A DNA stretch of 64,000 nucleotides. Origin: Phoronis australis (lineage: Eukaryota; Phoronida; Phoronidae). The notes under the pieces are model-generated. The model saw only the letters and a program-made list of their open reading frames with translations, searched no databases and had not been told where the DNA came from. The first letter of the stretch is position 1, and the number at the start of each line of letters is the position of its first letter. The stretch spans positions 431,567-495,566 of the forward strand of contig NMRA01000057.1 of the NCBI GenBank assembly GCA_002633005.1. The letters run 5' to 3'. Both the position numbers and the translations under genes were made by a program. This document shows positions 33,963 through 47,300 of this stretch, in pieces.

Positions 33963-34021
33963 ACTTCCGGGTTCGCGGCAAGTTCAAAATGGCGGTGTTT
34001 CTTCGGGTGCGAATCGTGAGT
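33963..34021 (+). promoter_or_regulatory. Possible TATA-less promoter and first coding exon
   Basis: An ETS-type ACTTCCGG (33963-33970) is followed 16 bp on by AAAATGGCGGT, a YY1-like site containing an ATG (33989-33991) in good start context. The frame MAVFLRVRI ends at a strong donor GTGAGT (34016-34021). Such ETS plus YY1 starts are common for housekeeping genes. I found no second exon downstream, so this is only a candidate. Confidence 0.3.
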
Positions 34022-34785
34022 GGCGCGTTCATTTAAACTTTTTTCGAGTACGGCGCTTGTATTAGTTATAGAGTAATTTCTTGGATCCTTATAACATCCT
34101 CTAACCATGTAATAAGGGTTAACAACGCGTGAGAGAAGGACTTTAAGGCTATGTACTTTAATACTACTGTGGCTGTCGTGATTTCCGGCGTCAAAGTGAA
34201 ATATGGCCTTCGTTATATGTCCCTCAAGTAATAGATTTCTCTAAAGTATGGATATTGTATCAAACTCTGCTTTTTACTGATGTTGATGTAGATTTTTAAA
34301 AGCTCTGTATACGGTGGTCGCTAATGAATCGACGAAACCTAAGGATACAGATAAGTATTTTGACAATGGTATCTTTGCACAATTGTATATTGCAGATTGC
34401 TGATTAATGATCTATCTCTGTGTTTCTCCAATCGTAAAAGCAGCAAATATGGGCATCCTATTTTAATTCTTACGGTGACAGTTGACAGAAACAGCGAAAT
34501 TATCACCTACGCGTCGCGGTGTTAATGTGCGAGTGGTACTCTTCCGCTAACCAATCAAAATTGACGCGATGTTATTTGCTACTTTTCGAACAGCGACTGG
34601 GGTAACGTTTTGCGGTTTTGTGCCAGAAAAAAAAATAAAAGACGGCCGTGGTAGTCTGAGATATCACAACTTAGCGCGCAATGTGGAAAAATAAACACAA
34701 TGAGATTTAGGCAACTGCGACTGCCTGTTTGCCTACTGCTGTAAGAGGCACTGCAATGCTGAGCCAAGAACGTCGCAGCTTTATC

Positions 34786-35382
34786 CTAATGCGATTGTCC
34801 CTTAAGGATGTTTTTCTCGGAGTACGCCTCTCCGCATATCTCAGCCAAGCACGCCGTGGAATGAAATCGATAAAATATGACGAATGGTATAAACAGGTGG
34901 AACATGATCAGCCATGTTTGCTGACCAAAGATTTCCATGATGCGCCCTCTGTCGATCTGACTGGCGGCGAACGTTTCCACGATCCACAGACTCAGGTTGC
35001 AGCAAAGCACGAAAAGCACAATATTACGACCGGGTTTCTGCTCGACAAGTTCCGGCGTGTTGGCGTTCTTTCTAAGGCCTTCCAAGATGAAGACCGTCTG
35101 GAACACCGGCTGCAGGACGCCTTGTAGAGCTCGAAGGAACGGTTGTAGCCAGTCTAGGTCACCTACCACTAAATAAGGCCAAGAAGCGCACAGGTAAAAT
35201 ACCTGGAAACAAAAATTGCCGACCAGCGATATCATAAGCAGGATGATATCCAGCATTCCATGGTCGCTGATATGGAACCGTAGATGGCGCGTGGCCCAGA
35301 AACCCATCAAGATGGCACCAGTGTTAAAGACGAATAAGATGTGCGACGTAGCGTAGAACATGGACAGCGAGAGAGGCTCGTC
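34786..35382 (-). CDS. Otop: Otopetrin exon 8: TM8-TM12 and stop
   Basis: Terminal exon of 597 nt including the stop; acceptor TTTCTGAAG after a CT-rich tract. Encodes DEPLSLSMFYATSHILFVFN, then TM9 (ILLMISLVGNFCFQVFYLC), TM10 (VLQPVFQTVFILEG), TM11 (IVLFVLCCNLSLWIVETF) and TM12 (WLIMFHLFIPFVIFYRFHS). The spacing and CNL.LW and FYRFHS motifs match the otopetrin C-terminal half. Confidence 0.95.
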   Translation of the reverse strand, partial: DEPLSLSMFYATSHILFVFNTGAILMGFWATRHLRFHISDHGMLDIILLMISLVGNFCFQVFYLCASWPYLVVGDLDWLQPFLRALQGVLQPVFQTVFILEGLRKNANTPELVEQKPGRNIVLFVLCCNLSLWIVETFAASQIDRGRIMEIFGQQTWLIMFHLFIPFVIFYRFHSTACLAEICGEAYSEKNILKGQSH

Positions 35383-38300
35383 CTTCAGAAAGAGAAAGAG
35401 AGACAGATAAAAAACCTTTACAGGTGTTCGGAAATATTCCGATGTTTTGAGTCAAACTAACAAAGAGAGCAGGTCGATACCACATGCACGCACCCAGCTT
35501 AAAATGTAGGGATGCCGAGGTCACGAATTTTTGGTTTGTGGACCTTATTACTAAAAAAAGGATAAACGGGGTTTCTTCGAGGCCTGTGCATTGTGAAGTG
35601 GCCCCCCCAACACCCTGGGTACTCGTACTCGCATGTGCTACTCAGCAATTCACACGCCGTACTCCCAAATGATATCTGGGAGAATTTTAGGAGGCCACGG
35701 CCCCCTTGCTCCCCCCCAAAATCCGCTACTGGTTACTTTCAAAAAGTTTCGATTCTTTTTCACCATGCTTAATGGTATTCGTCAAAACAAATATAATCTA
35801 CGCGAAAGCAAACGCCATCTCAGAAATCTCATGCGTTATTATAACTGTCAAGTCTAGGGGAAAAACAGACCGGCAGCCCAGAGCACTTAGCATAGATGAA
35901 CGGGGTACCAACATCTGACCACGGGAGCATTTAGAGTCCACCTCAGTATGTACAGAAATGGACGCCTGCCGTTGTCAGCACTCTGGGTGTGAACCCTAGG
36001 GACCTTACAAGAGGGCCAAAATGAGCTAGACTAGATATTCGAGGTACCGGCCAAAACTGGTTTAAAAATGACAATAGTACGGCACTGATCACCGAATGAC
36101 CCAAGACAGACAAATTGCACTTTGGAAAGAGTCCGGCAAAAACCAAAAAAGGACCCCCAAAAATGAGCTGGCTCATACATTCGAGGTACCACACAAAACC
36201 AATCCCACGTGATTCAATACATGTCACTGATCACTAAATGCCCCATGACAGACAAAATGCACTCTGGGTTGTGCCCGCCAGAAACCCCCCAAAATGACAA
36301 CCACCGTATGCCATTGAAAATTTGAGATAAATTAGATATTCGAGGTACCAGCTAAAAGTGATTTAAAACGAACAATAACACCGCGGTAAACACCAAATGA
36401 CCCATGACAGACAAATTGTCCTCTGGAAAGGGTCTGCTAGAAACTTAAGACCTCCAAAAAGGAGCTAGCTCATACATTCGAGGTACCACAATAAACAATT
36501 CCATGTTTGTAAATGGCCTGTGACAGAAAAAACCCATGATGGGTTGTGCATGCCAGGCCCAGAAATCTCAACCACGTAATTCTGTTGAAAACGTGTGATA
36601 TATTAATCAGATAATCAAGATCCCGGTTTAGTCTTGGTAGAGTTTTGTAGAATCAAGAATTTCGATAAGGAGGGTGTGATCAAATGCTCAGTTAGCAGTT
36701 CATTGTGAAATCTTGAATTTTCGTAATACTTTCGCGTCTACTGAACTCTCCCCTTGCTTAAAATTAATAACAGGGTTACACTGAGTGTCAAATGGATGGT
36801 GGGGGAAAGTAAGCATTTTGGAAGATACCCGATAACACTAAAACTTTGGGATATTAGGAATTGTCAAAAACCAACCCATTGATTGATGATTGCGACTGCA
36901 GCTAGTGGGCCCTTAAATTTGCGGTAGATCGAGGAACCCCGAAAATGATTTTCAAAGAGTCCTTTCATTACATCGACTACTAAACAATGCTTTTAAAGAA
37001 AAACAACAGACGTGTTTTTAAAAATCTTCTTGAATCAAAATAAACTAGCAATAGTCATGACAACGCTTTCATACAGCCACCCAACACTTACAATAACATC
37101 CGTGTTTGAGGCTCTGATCAATGCATTGCTTTTTGAGGTGGCTTAGTGTAGGGTAAGAAGATTAAACTTGAATTTGTCTCAAGACCGTTGCAAGAAAGAT
37201 CTTAAGCTTGCCCTAAGTTTTACTTAAGTTTTGTTTTAAGTTTGACGATCTTACCGGATGTGGAAATTTCAAAGTTTGGAAGTCAAGACAAATCTTAGAC
37301 TTAAGTCAAAAACGAACTACAGTCAGTTTCTTGGAATGGGCCCCAGTCTAAACAAGTTGGCTTGACACGGCGGGTTATTTTATGAATGGCCCCAAGCCAA
37401 CACGAGCTTCCAGGTCTTTCCCACTCAGAAGTCACTTGTCAACTGAGCAAGGAACAAGTTGACGTCAGTTATTACGTCAACTGGTTTAAATCGACGGGGG
37501 CTGGTTTGTAGCAGCAACAAGAGCAACGCAGTCAGAGCTGATTATACGCCTACCATGTGCATCAACGGCAAAGAAATAAGGGATGCACACTTTTTCAAAT
37601 ATATGTCCACAGTTGAAGGATCCATCCGAAAATCAGAATCAGATGTGCAAACTCTCCTCTTTAGAAACGCACGTGTCAAATTCCGTAGAGGTCCATCGAT
37701 TAACTCGATTAACAGATGCAGTAAAAAGTTGTCTCTAGGACTCACCACAGTAGGCGGAAAATCGACACCAGACGTGCTTCCTCAGTTACAATACAGATTT
37801 TATGAAGTATCATCTAAGAACTGCATACATGTTGACACAGATGCAAAGAAAAATAAACTAGCCACTAGAAGACGACAACTAAGAATGAAAGTCGGTTACG
37901 CTTTGCTTAATTAATAGGAGGACATCTAATAAAGTTTGCGGATAGGGAAACACACGCCAAAAAAGAAGGCATGGAAACACGGCTGCTACTATGGGCGCAA
38001 AAAAAGTGGAAGTCTTCGTGTTTATCGTTTGTTGCGAAAGAAACATATTAGCCAAATTTCATGAAGATATATTAAAGAGCTTTGCAAGGCAGAAACTGGA
38101 GGATACAAATAGAAGAAATGAATCGCAACAAGGGGACGTCACAGCAGTCAGACTCCTCCCGGTATCAACGCCAACAGTGCCCTCCTCAACAAGATAATAC
38201 AAAAGCATTTCATGCACCTCAATCAAGGAGATTGATAGATACTGAGGCAAAAACAAAAAATGCCACTGGGGCAGCCGCTGTAGTCAGACTTGCCCGAAAA

Positions 38301-41300
38301 CCTACGTCAGCCGTCGGTAACTTGAAAAATACTGGAGCACAAACAAAAATGTTATAAGGGGCGCCAGTGTAGTCGGAGCCGTCCTAACATTGACATCAGC
38401 CGTGAACCGGATCTTCAATAAGAATACATCTACCGAATTTCATAATGATCCTTCAAGCCGTTTAGCAGACACCAAAAGCTGAATCGAAAATAACAAAAAT
38501 AACAACAATGACCACAGGAACACAAAGAAGTCGATGAATGGCCCGACATTGGGAAAGTATCGTTGCCATCTAAATTGAAATATAGTTGCCAAATCTCTTC
38601 AGTCGATGAACTTGTAGATGCAGAGGCAAGCGTAAGAAAATAACATTGCCAATCGGGGACCCAATTCAGCGTTAGCCGGATCCGTCCAAACGTTGTCATC
38701 ATCGGTCGTCAGCTACATACGAATACATCAGTTAGCATTCATGAAGTCTTTGCAAGGGCGCCGGACGTCGGTCTCCCTGGTAGAGATGGCGGCAAGATGT
38801 GTCCACATATGCATATGGATATGTGGGCGCATAAGAAGAAGCTCCAACAAGATTGTCAAACTACTATGGGTCTCAAAATAACGACTGCTTAACGGAATAC
38901 CGTGTAATACCTTGTACATGAATTGAACAGAGATGGAACAGACTGTGAAAATTACTGGCACTATTCCCGCCACAAGGCCGCACGTGAGCTTTGGCAAATG
39001 GAACTCTTCCTCCTTTTCCGCGTGTGCAATGTCATGTTCCGTTGCGTGGTAACCGATGTTGGCGAAGATGCAGTACACGACGACTGCGCTGATGATGCTG
39101 TATTCAATTATGCAAGGAATCAAGAACCTGGCAGCTTCATGCGCTAATTTGAAGAGTCCATCATGACAGAACGAGTGGGCATCTGAAACGAGACAACTAG
39201 TTGTAGCGGAAATTTCTAAAAACACGCCATCACTTAGGACCACAGGTCTAATTCCGGAGCCAAAAAGAACAGTGTCCCCGTGTGTCAAGCAAATACAAGG
39301 CGCAATAGAAACATCGAACAGTTAATTTTTAGCTCGTTTTGTTGGTTTATTTAAAAATAACCTTAACGCTGCACTATGCCGTTGTTCAGCAGACAATGAT
39401 GAATTCTTAACCGAAGCGCTTTGGGAGTTAGATATCATTACCGTAGGGTCTAGTGGAATGTACTGGCAACTCAAGTCATAAGCAATGCGTGCATCCGCCG
39501 TTTTAGAGTTCTCTAACCCCATTTATTTCTGAGGTGTTTCTGGAGTCGGTGGTGGTTTTTATTCTGTTGTTGGTGACGGTAATACAACCCTATCGTGGTC
39601 AGGAATATTGAAAGGTCGCTTTGTGGGAATAAGAGGAGGCCTAGCGTGATAGGTGTCCTACTTCTTTACTCGAGGTCATGGGTTCAAGTCCCACTGGGCC
39701 ACACTGCTAGACTCTTGAGTCAGGCCTCCAGCTCTTCAGCTCGGTTTTAACTTTGTATTAATAAGGCACAAAAATAGTTCCAGGTGATCAGTGAATGAGC
39801 CCACATGCGCGCCTGCGTGCGTCTGGTAAACGTACACCAGATCGCCTGCAAAAAGGGACAATTACATGTTCGATTTTATCCACCAAAATAAGAAGAAATG
39901 CTCCTTTACCCAACGACGCCATCGGCACTATTTTAACTCTCTTATTCCAAACATTGTTCCTCATTCCCAGAGACATTTTTCTGTTTAAAGGAACTCTCGG
40001 CTTATATTTGGGGCACTGAAATATATCTGGGGCTTGCCATTAGAAAAAAACGTAAAGAATTTATGACAGATGGAAAAATTCGTTATTTAGTTTTAATCTG
40101 GGCCCGGTCTCCAATCTACGTACTCAGACTCGAATCATGCTGAAACTCACACTTCATACTCAACTCGAGTACAGACTCAGCTTTGGTGTATTCAATGTCA
40201 TACTCGAAAAATCTGTACTAGAAATTTCGAGCACGTACTCAGTTTTCGAGTGTACTCGAACTGAAGTGTATCTCATCTACATGTATATTTCGAGTACGAT
40301 TTTGAGTAAAAATTCGAAGTCTATGCTCAAATTTCAAGTTTGGTATGGCAGTGTGCTTGAAATCGTACTCGAAAATAAATACGAGCCAGAGAACAAAATA
40401 TCGAAAGGGAACCAAGAAACACAGCAAATCTAAAAAATAAGTCCTCTTACCGTATCTCAGCACTTCAATTTCAGTTCGGAAATAATAGTTTTCATCTTAA
40501 ATCTTCTTATTATTCACCTTATTAACCCTCCGTATCACTGTACGTTATAGCCGCCATTCTACCTCTACAATTCCTGGCAACAGGCGCATTGTGATCCCTT
40601 GTCGGCGAGTCATAACAAGAGTCGAAAGCAGTTGTGGGAAACGTCGTGTGAGAAGTTTGTGCTGCCCTTATTTCGGTATGTGTGCCTACGTTTTGTAGGG
40701 TTTCCAAAAGACGAGGAGGGGAGGGAAGTTAAAAAAAAGTTCGCTTCCCTGTCAGGTACAATGTACATTTCTCATCATAACTTAGTCATCTATAATTCCT
40801 CAATCCCCAAATGGAATTCCAGATTTTGTTTGCCGATTTCTAAGTAGACGTCTCGTCCCGTTCACTGCCACTGGTGATGAGAACTCTGAATGCCTGCACA
40901 AGTATTGTTTTTTAACTCACGTGCCAAATGTCAACTCACTTGATACATCCCGGTAAAATACAAAGATACAGTATCAAAGTTTGACATCAGCGTAGGCGTA
41001 CACAGCAATGGGTTTTATGTCAAAACTAAATTAGCAAAAGAGATGTGATGCGATAAGCAGAAAGCTGTTACAAATTTCTTAAGACATTTTCGGGACTGGG
41101 TGAGGAACTCAAGAAGTAAAGCTTAATAATTGCCAAATGTATCAAAGAAATGGTATAAGAATATTTATTGAAACTAAAAAATGAATAACAGTTACAGAAC
41201 ACTCAGAATTCCACGTTATAGACATACTCTTGTAGTTGTAGCGACAGCAGACGATAATGTAGGCCTGGTTCTTGGGGTGGTCTATTCCAATAGGGAGCGA

Positions 41301-44300
41301 TGAATCAGCGCGGCTTTGCGTGATTTTGCATTTCACATCATGAAGAGTTCCATAGCAACTCGAGTATGAGTGTCAGATTTGAGAACGTTTGGAGTCTACT
41401 CGAAATACGACATTAGATACGCTTTTTCGAGTACGACTCCAGTGAGCACGATTTTGAGTATGAAATCTCGAGTATGAGTATGAGTCTGAGTACGGAGATT
41501 GGAGACAGGGCCCAGTACTTCTAATGTCACACCTATATAAATGTAACGTGCATGTATCTTCTTTGCACATGGTTCTAATTTGTTTCTGCTTTAACTTGGG
41601 AGTCTTCGTTTACCCTCCGACAAACCGCCACCTATACTGAAAAGTGGCCCTGTGGAAACATGATGAACGACACACTGAATTCTGTGTGTGGGCATCAATG
41701 CTCATGTCTTGGTTGGAAGTAAACCGATCACATCGCCACCACTTGCACACGCCTTTATGCACTGAACTTGTTTGGGCTTAAGCCACTATTCAAGTCAAAG
41801 GTGGTCGCCATACTACGTAACAGTAAACTAGAAGGGGTTTCCCAGATTTCAACCAATGGGAAGGACTGAATGTTTCGTTACTAAGTTAACCAACATTAGA
41901 CAGCGCTACCTTTCGTAGCACTGTGGAAGAATGGTCTTCTTTGTCTTTTTGCCAGACATGTCTGTCATACAGGCATACCTGAATTTCGTAATTGACAATG
42001 GTAATAAAGGAGAATGCCATCCGATTTAATTAGTTATTGTTACCATCTTAATCGGTCTAAGTCAACATCACCTCGTATACTGCACGGTCAATCTCACCTC
42101 GCCGAAAGTTGTCGCGTTAACCTGTCAGCACGGTGAGTACACGACGCAGCGACGTCAGTGGTTCTGCAGCCGAGTTTGTGCCGCTATGGTGTGGCGCATT
42201 GTTTCCGCTTGTGTAAACCATGAAGCTGCAAGGAAAGCGGGTATATCGCCTTTTTCGGTCTCCTAGAGAACCCGAAATGCTTCGGAAGTGATTCCCGGCA
42301 GTAAAGAAAGAAAAGTACGCCGTTACTACCAAGTATGAGGTCGTGGAATATCTCCGCGTCTGTGGGTTGAATTGTCCTGCTTCAAAATGAATTATTCTCA
42401 TCCTAAGCAATGCTTATATAAAACTGAAACAAATTGTCAAAGTCTGTCTCAGTAGATGCAATTTGTAATGCCGTAGGAGGGTTCGTGAATGCAAATGTTT
42501 TGAGAAATCAACAATGAATAAATCATACTGTTTATCGGCTTCAGATGCACCTTGACCGCCTTGTGGGCGCAAGCTAATTCAGTGTTTGCTGCCTGAAAGC
42601 GGTTTTGAAACTATTACTCGATTTTATATGCTATGGTCAGATGTTAGGCGCGGTTCCCGACGAGTGCGTAGATTTGTAATTTCGCGGCGAATTCATCAAA
42701 ACATTCGCACGCACATTATTTCTTTGGTTCAGTAGACTATTCTTTTCGCGACTGGAAGTTTATTTTTCACCTTACGCAGCCGACCAACTTGGCTGGTTTA
42801 TGTTCGTAATGTCTCAAGTCCGGCCGTGACGGGCCTGATTGGGTTCCAGCGAGCAACTGCGTTATAACGACCGTTTTGTGTTTAGAACTGAAAAAAATCT
42901 CAAAAAATTACGTCGCACGGTTATGGTCTCCTGTCTGTCTGTCTGTCTGTATATGACGGAAGAACAATTCTAATTTATCACCGAGCAGACTCCAAATTTC
43001 CCACGACCGAACTCGGTAAGTTGGCCTACGAAACTTCGACTACGTTACGTTCAAAATTTCTATAAATTAGTAACAGCGAAATAAAACTACTCATTTTTCA
43101 AAAACTCAATGCATTTGTAAGGGTTTTACATCGAATTTTGATGATTTATTGATGTAAAACGATGAATTTTAAGTGATAAGCCGACACCAGTTAGCGCATT
43201 GTGAACTGCTGAGCAGACTGTGTTAGAACCTGTGACGTCATTGGTTAGTTTCATCACCCCGTCTGCCGTCTGGTGTCAGTTAAAAGAACTCAACTTGCTG
43301 TTATCGAGCGGAACTACTAAATCTAAATTAATACAAAATAATTTGTTTTATCAGTGGCATTCTCCTTTAAAAATATACATATTTCAAGTTATGTAATTTT
43401 CAAACCAAACTCAGATGAGCCGTTTCACAATAAATTCCGCTCTTGAGCAAAGTTTTGAAATTGAGAAATTAATATGTCGACATCCTCCCCCACTTCCCCG
43501 AAGTTTACTTAAGAAAGTAAGGAAAATAGGTAAGCTTACATTAATATTTTTACATCTGAAAATAGAGCATTTAGCTTGCTATTTGTGTAGTGTAAAACAC
43601 TTGACATACTCCATGCAGGACCATTTAAGGTTAGGAATGTTGTAGCAGCAGGGTGCCAGAGTATCAGCGCGGTGTTATGAGTCTTTGCGTCGCCGCACTA
43701 ACATAATATGTGTTTTGTGTCGTGACTGTCATCTCACTTTAAATGTATAGAAAGTCGACACATTTTTTCCAGGAAAAGGTGGCCAAGGAAAGCAGTGACG
43801 ACTTCCGCATCTCTGGCCCAAACATGGCTTTTATCCAATGAAAACCGCTATTACTTTTAACTTCTTTTCAAACTTGAACGGCCAGTGCAGAATACCTTAT
43901 TGGGATATACATTCATTTGGACCTTGATTGAAACGATATCCCTTGGATTTTAGTTCGACAGCACAATATTTTTACCACCCTTATACATGCGCAGACCCTA
44001 TCTATAAGGCTTGATGTCGTAGGTTGAGAATAAGTCTGACTCAGAGGTAACTATCTCTGGGCTAAAGATACGAAATTCACCACTTTTTAAAGGAAAAATG
44101 TCGACTTTCTACCTCTGAACACTTTCTATCTCTGGTCTACAGATAGAAAAAAGAAAGGTGACTGCCCCGTCAATAGCTCCGGGTAGCTGTCGGTCACTTC
44201 GAGAAGATGAAAACCGAAAGCACGCGCCATGTAATGACAAACAACACACGGAAGAAACAGGGTCGCGCGATCATTGATAAAATAAATTGCCTGTATAAGG

Positions 44301-47300
44301 TAAAAATGTATTTCACCTGCCTAGCTTGTAAATAACTAGAAAACGATATTATGTGCCAGGCTGTAATATTATGCTTACTTATTGTTTTAATGATTTCTTT
44401 TCAATCCTCATTCTGTCACCGGCTAATGCATCCCTGGCATCCTATTTCATTGATAACAGCTGGATTCATCTAAAAACTCATTCTCTCTGTCATAGATTAG
44501 GTTTGTGTTTCTTTCTATACAGTTGTCGTGTAACTCGGCAAAAGCGTAGGTCATGCTTACATGTTTAGGAGATTTTAATTTGTAAGTAGTTTTCAAATTT
44601 TGCTTCAAACCTTTGAGGGTTGTCGAGGGTTGCATACACGTATCACTATTTTCTTTCAGAAAAATAAACGGGAAAATAGTATTTAATATCTATTTATAAG
44701 CCAAAGCTGGTTTTGATATCCTTTTAAGTCATCAAATGTTGAATTCATTCATTTCTTATTTTTCTGCTGAGGCCGCTTCTAACACGTTACCGCACAGGTC
44801 AGTCCAACCCGTCGTCTAACCGTCTCCGACTAGACAAGGTAAGAGCATTTCAGTTCGTCCTCGCTAAGGTCATCACTTGCATTGGAAAACCAGACCAAGT
44901 TGCAAATGCACAAATGTCAAGAAGAAGAAGAATTTCCAGTTCAACTTCTTTCCGACCGGTCGGTGAAAAGTTCGTGACTTATGCCGTACTTTAAAGAGGC
45001 GTGGAACGCGACAACGTGTAAAAATATGAAAGGATCGTAGAGAATTTGTTTTGTGGGGATGCTAACGTGAGAGTTACTCACTATGAATATTGCAAGAACC
45101 TCTAAAAAACCGTCAGATTCACTATTTTTGAAGCACAGACGAAATATAAACTCTTTCATTCCAATACGGTTTTCAAATTCTCCACCCCCTAATAATACAT
45201 ATGTGCACATGCGCTCAAAGAAGTCAGATGAGCTGTTGCTTGAAATCGACAATGTTTTGTTTAAGTCAAATGTCAAAGGTCATATTTTCCATATGACGGA
45301 AATGTGCTACGTCTATCATGTACGCAACCAGCTGAAAAAATGGGGGGCTCAAATTTTTGAGAATGTTGACCTTTTACTGAGATTCACAGGGTACGTTCAG
45401 AGCTATGAGTTGTGCATTCGCCGAATTTTGGTAGTTCCCGCCTTTTTAGCGGACTTTTGTCTCGATTTTTGTACTTTTGTGGAGTTTTTGTTTCTCTGAC
45501 GATGACCTTTTTGCCCACTTCACCAAATGGGGGGGGGGGGGGNNNNNNNNNNNNNNNNNNTCGACGAAGTGGCGAGCAGTTGACAGATCTTCTTTTTAAA
45601 TTTGAAACTAAAGGGAAAATGCTCAGGCATCAAAAGAAAATCAATCTTTACGAGCAAGTCGTAAAAATACCTGATGAACAGTTTGACTTCTGATTCAATG
45701 GCAGAGAACCACTTCGAATAATACAATTCAGCCATCTTTTCACGTTCTATGCCACTTAAACGTAATGTAGTGATCATCTTCTTAAATTCCGAAGGCTTCT
45801 GAATTTCAAAATTACCATGGCTTTCGTCATGACCACCACCAGAAACCATCAACAGGTGATCTTTGTCCATGGTAATGTTCAACAGATGTTCTTGAGCTTC
45901 CAAGGAAGCCATGTCCTCAACCGTCTCGTGAACTAAGGAGTTGAACCACGTGCGCACGTTTGTCACCATGACATGGGTGAGAAAAAATCGCGCAGCCTGC
46001 TGTTGTTTTCGTATGACAATCTGTGGGCGAGAATGAGAGCAATTTTTTCTATCAACGTGAATTTAAAAATGCGGAGTTTGAAGATACAGGTCTCATTGCA
46101 GGTTTTACTCGGGGGCCATTGATGGTTGATTTTCTAGCAAGAACGGGTTGGGCTCAGGCAAAACATCGCCAGAGGCCCGTTTCATGAAAACTGAATTAAG
46201 CATCTAAGACTTAATATCAAAAGTTTCTCTAAGTTAAGACCGAAGGCAAAAGTTCAGAAGACCGTTTCATGAACACATAGTCGGATTTTGGTTTCCGGTC
46301 GTAACTTAGACAGAAATAGCGGTAAAGCGGTTTTTGACAGGTGAGCATACAAACTGCGTTTTTCCCCACCTGTTGTGAATCTACAAAACTCCTCTCCTTT
46401 ATTTGAGAACACCTTGGAATGACTGAAAGATGTCCTGTCACATGGGGTGGTAACTTGCACTGCATTGTCTCTACGGTCTTTGCCGGTTCTCGAATCGAAA
46501 GCAGACGATCTTCAACTTGGCATTGTTTAGACGTGAAAAATGTCAACGAAATTTTGTTCCTCAACAGTTTACAGTAACAATAGTCCTAACGTTTTGCCAT
46601 TCAGATCAAAAAGTCTAAATCTTAAGCCTACTCCGCTGCAGGCTAATTTTCGATCTTAGCTTGGGAAAAGCCGGACTAAGACATTTTAGTTTTTTAAGTT
46701 AGCCCGATTTTGGTCTCAGTTAAGGCAGGACAAGTTTCATAAAACGGGCCCCAGATTACGCTGCCTGTTACAAGGTGTACATGAGTATTTAGTCTTATAC
46801 GCCTGCATGTGAAGGTGCGCCTCTATGCAGAATAACGCGCACGCACCAGTATGTGGAACAATTGAAAAAACAAAAGACCAAATGTTTATGAAAATTAATA
46901 TTAGGTTACAAAAACGGTCGACGTCAATGCGTACTCAATTCGAAGTAAATAACTGAACGAAGCATAATAGTGTGAACAAATCACACACCTTTGAGACACG
47001 GGATATTTGCAGGCATCTGTGCTTGAAGCTCAGACGCGTGCTCCTATGTATGTGTGTGTGCGTGCGTGCGTACGTGCGTGCGTGCGTGCGTGCGTGCGTG
47101 CGTGTGTGTGTGTGTGTGTAACACTTGAGAAGAGTCGACTTAAAACAAAGCATTACATCGGAGATAGAAACATGGGCCTATATGTACGTACGTATACACA
47201 ATTGGTTAAAACAATACACACTGCTCCCCAAAAATTATAAAACAAATACATGTACTATGACTATGACACAGATGTGATCATGGTTGCTGGGATTTATGAA

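Noticed and set aside
34729-35127. 132-codon plus-strand frame
   Set aside because: Exact antisense shadow of otopetrin exon 8.
45083-45499. 138-codon plus-strand frame beside the assembly gap
   Set aside because: Lies in an otopetrin intron next to poly-G and N; no recognisable domain.
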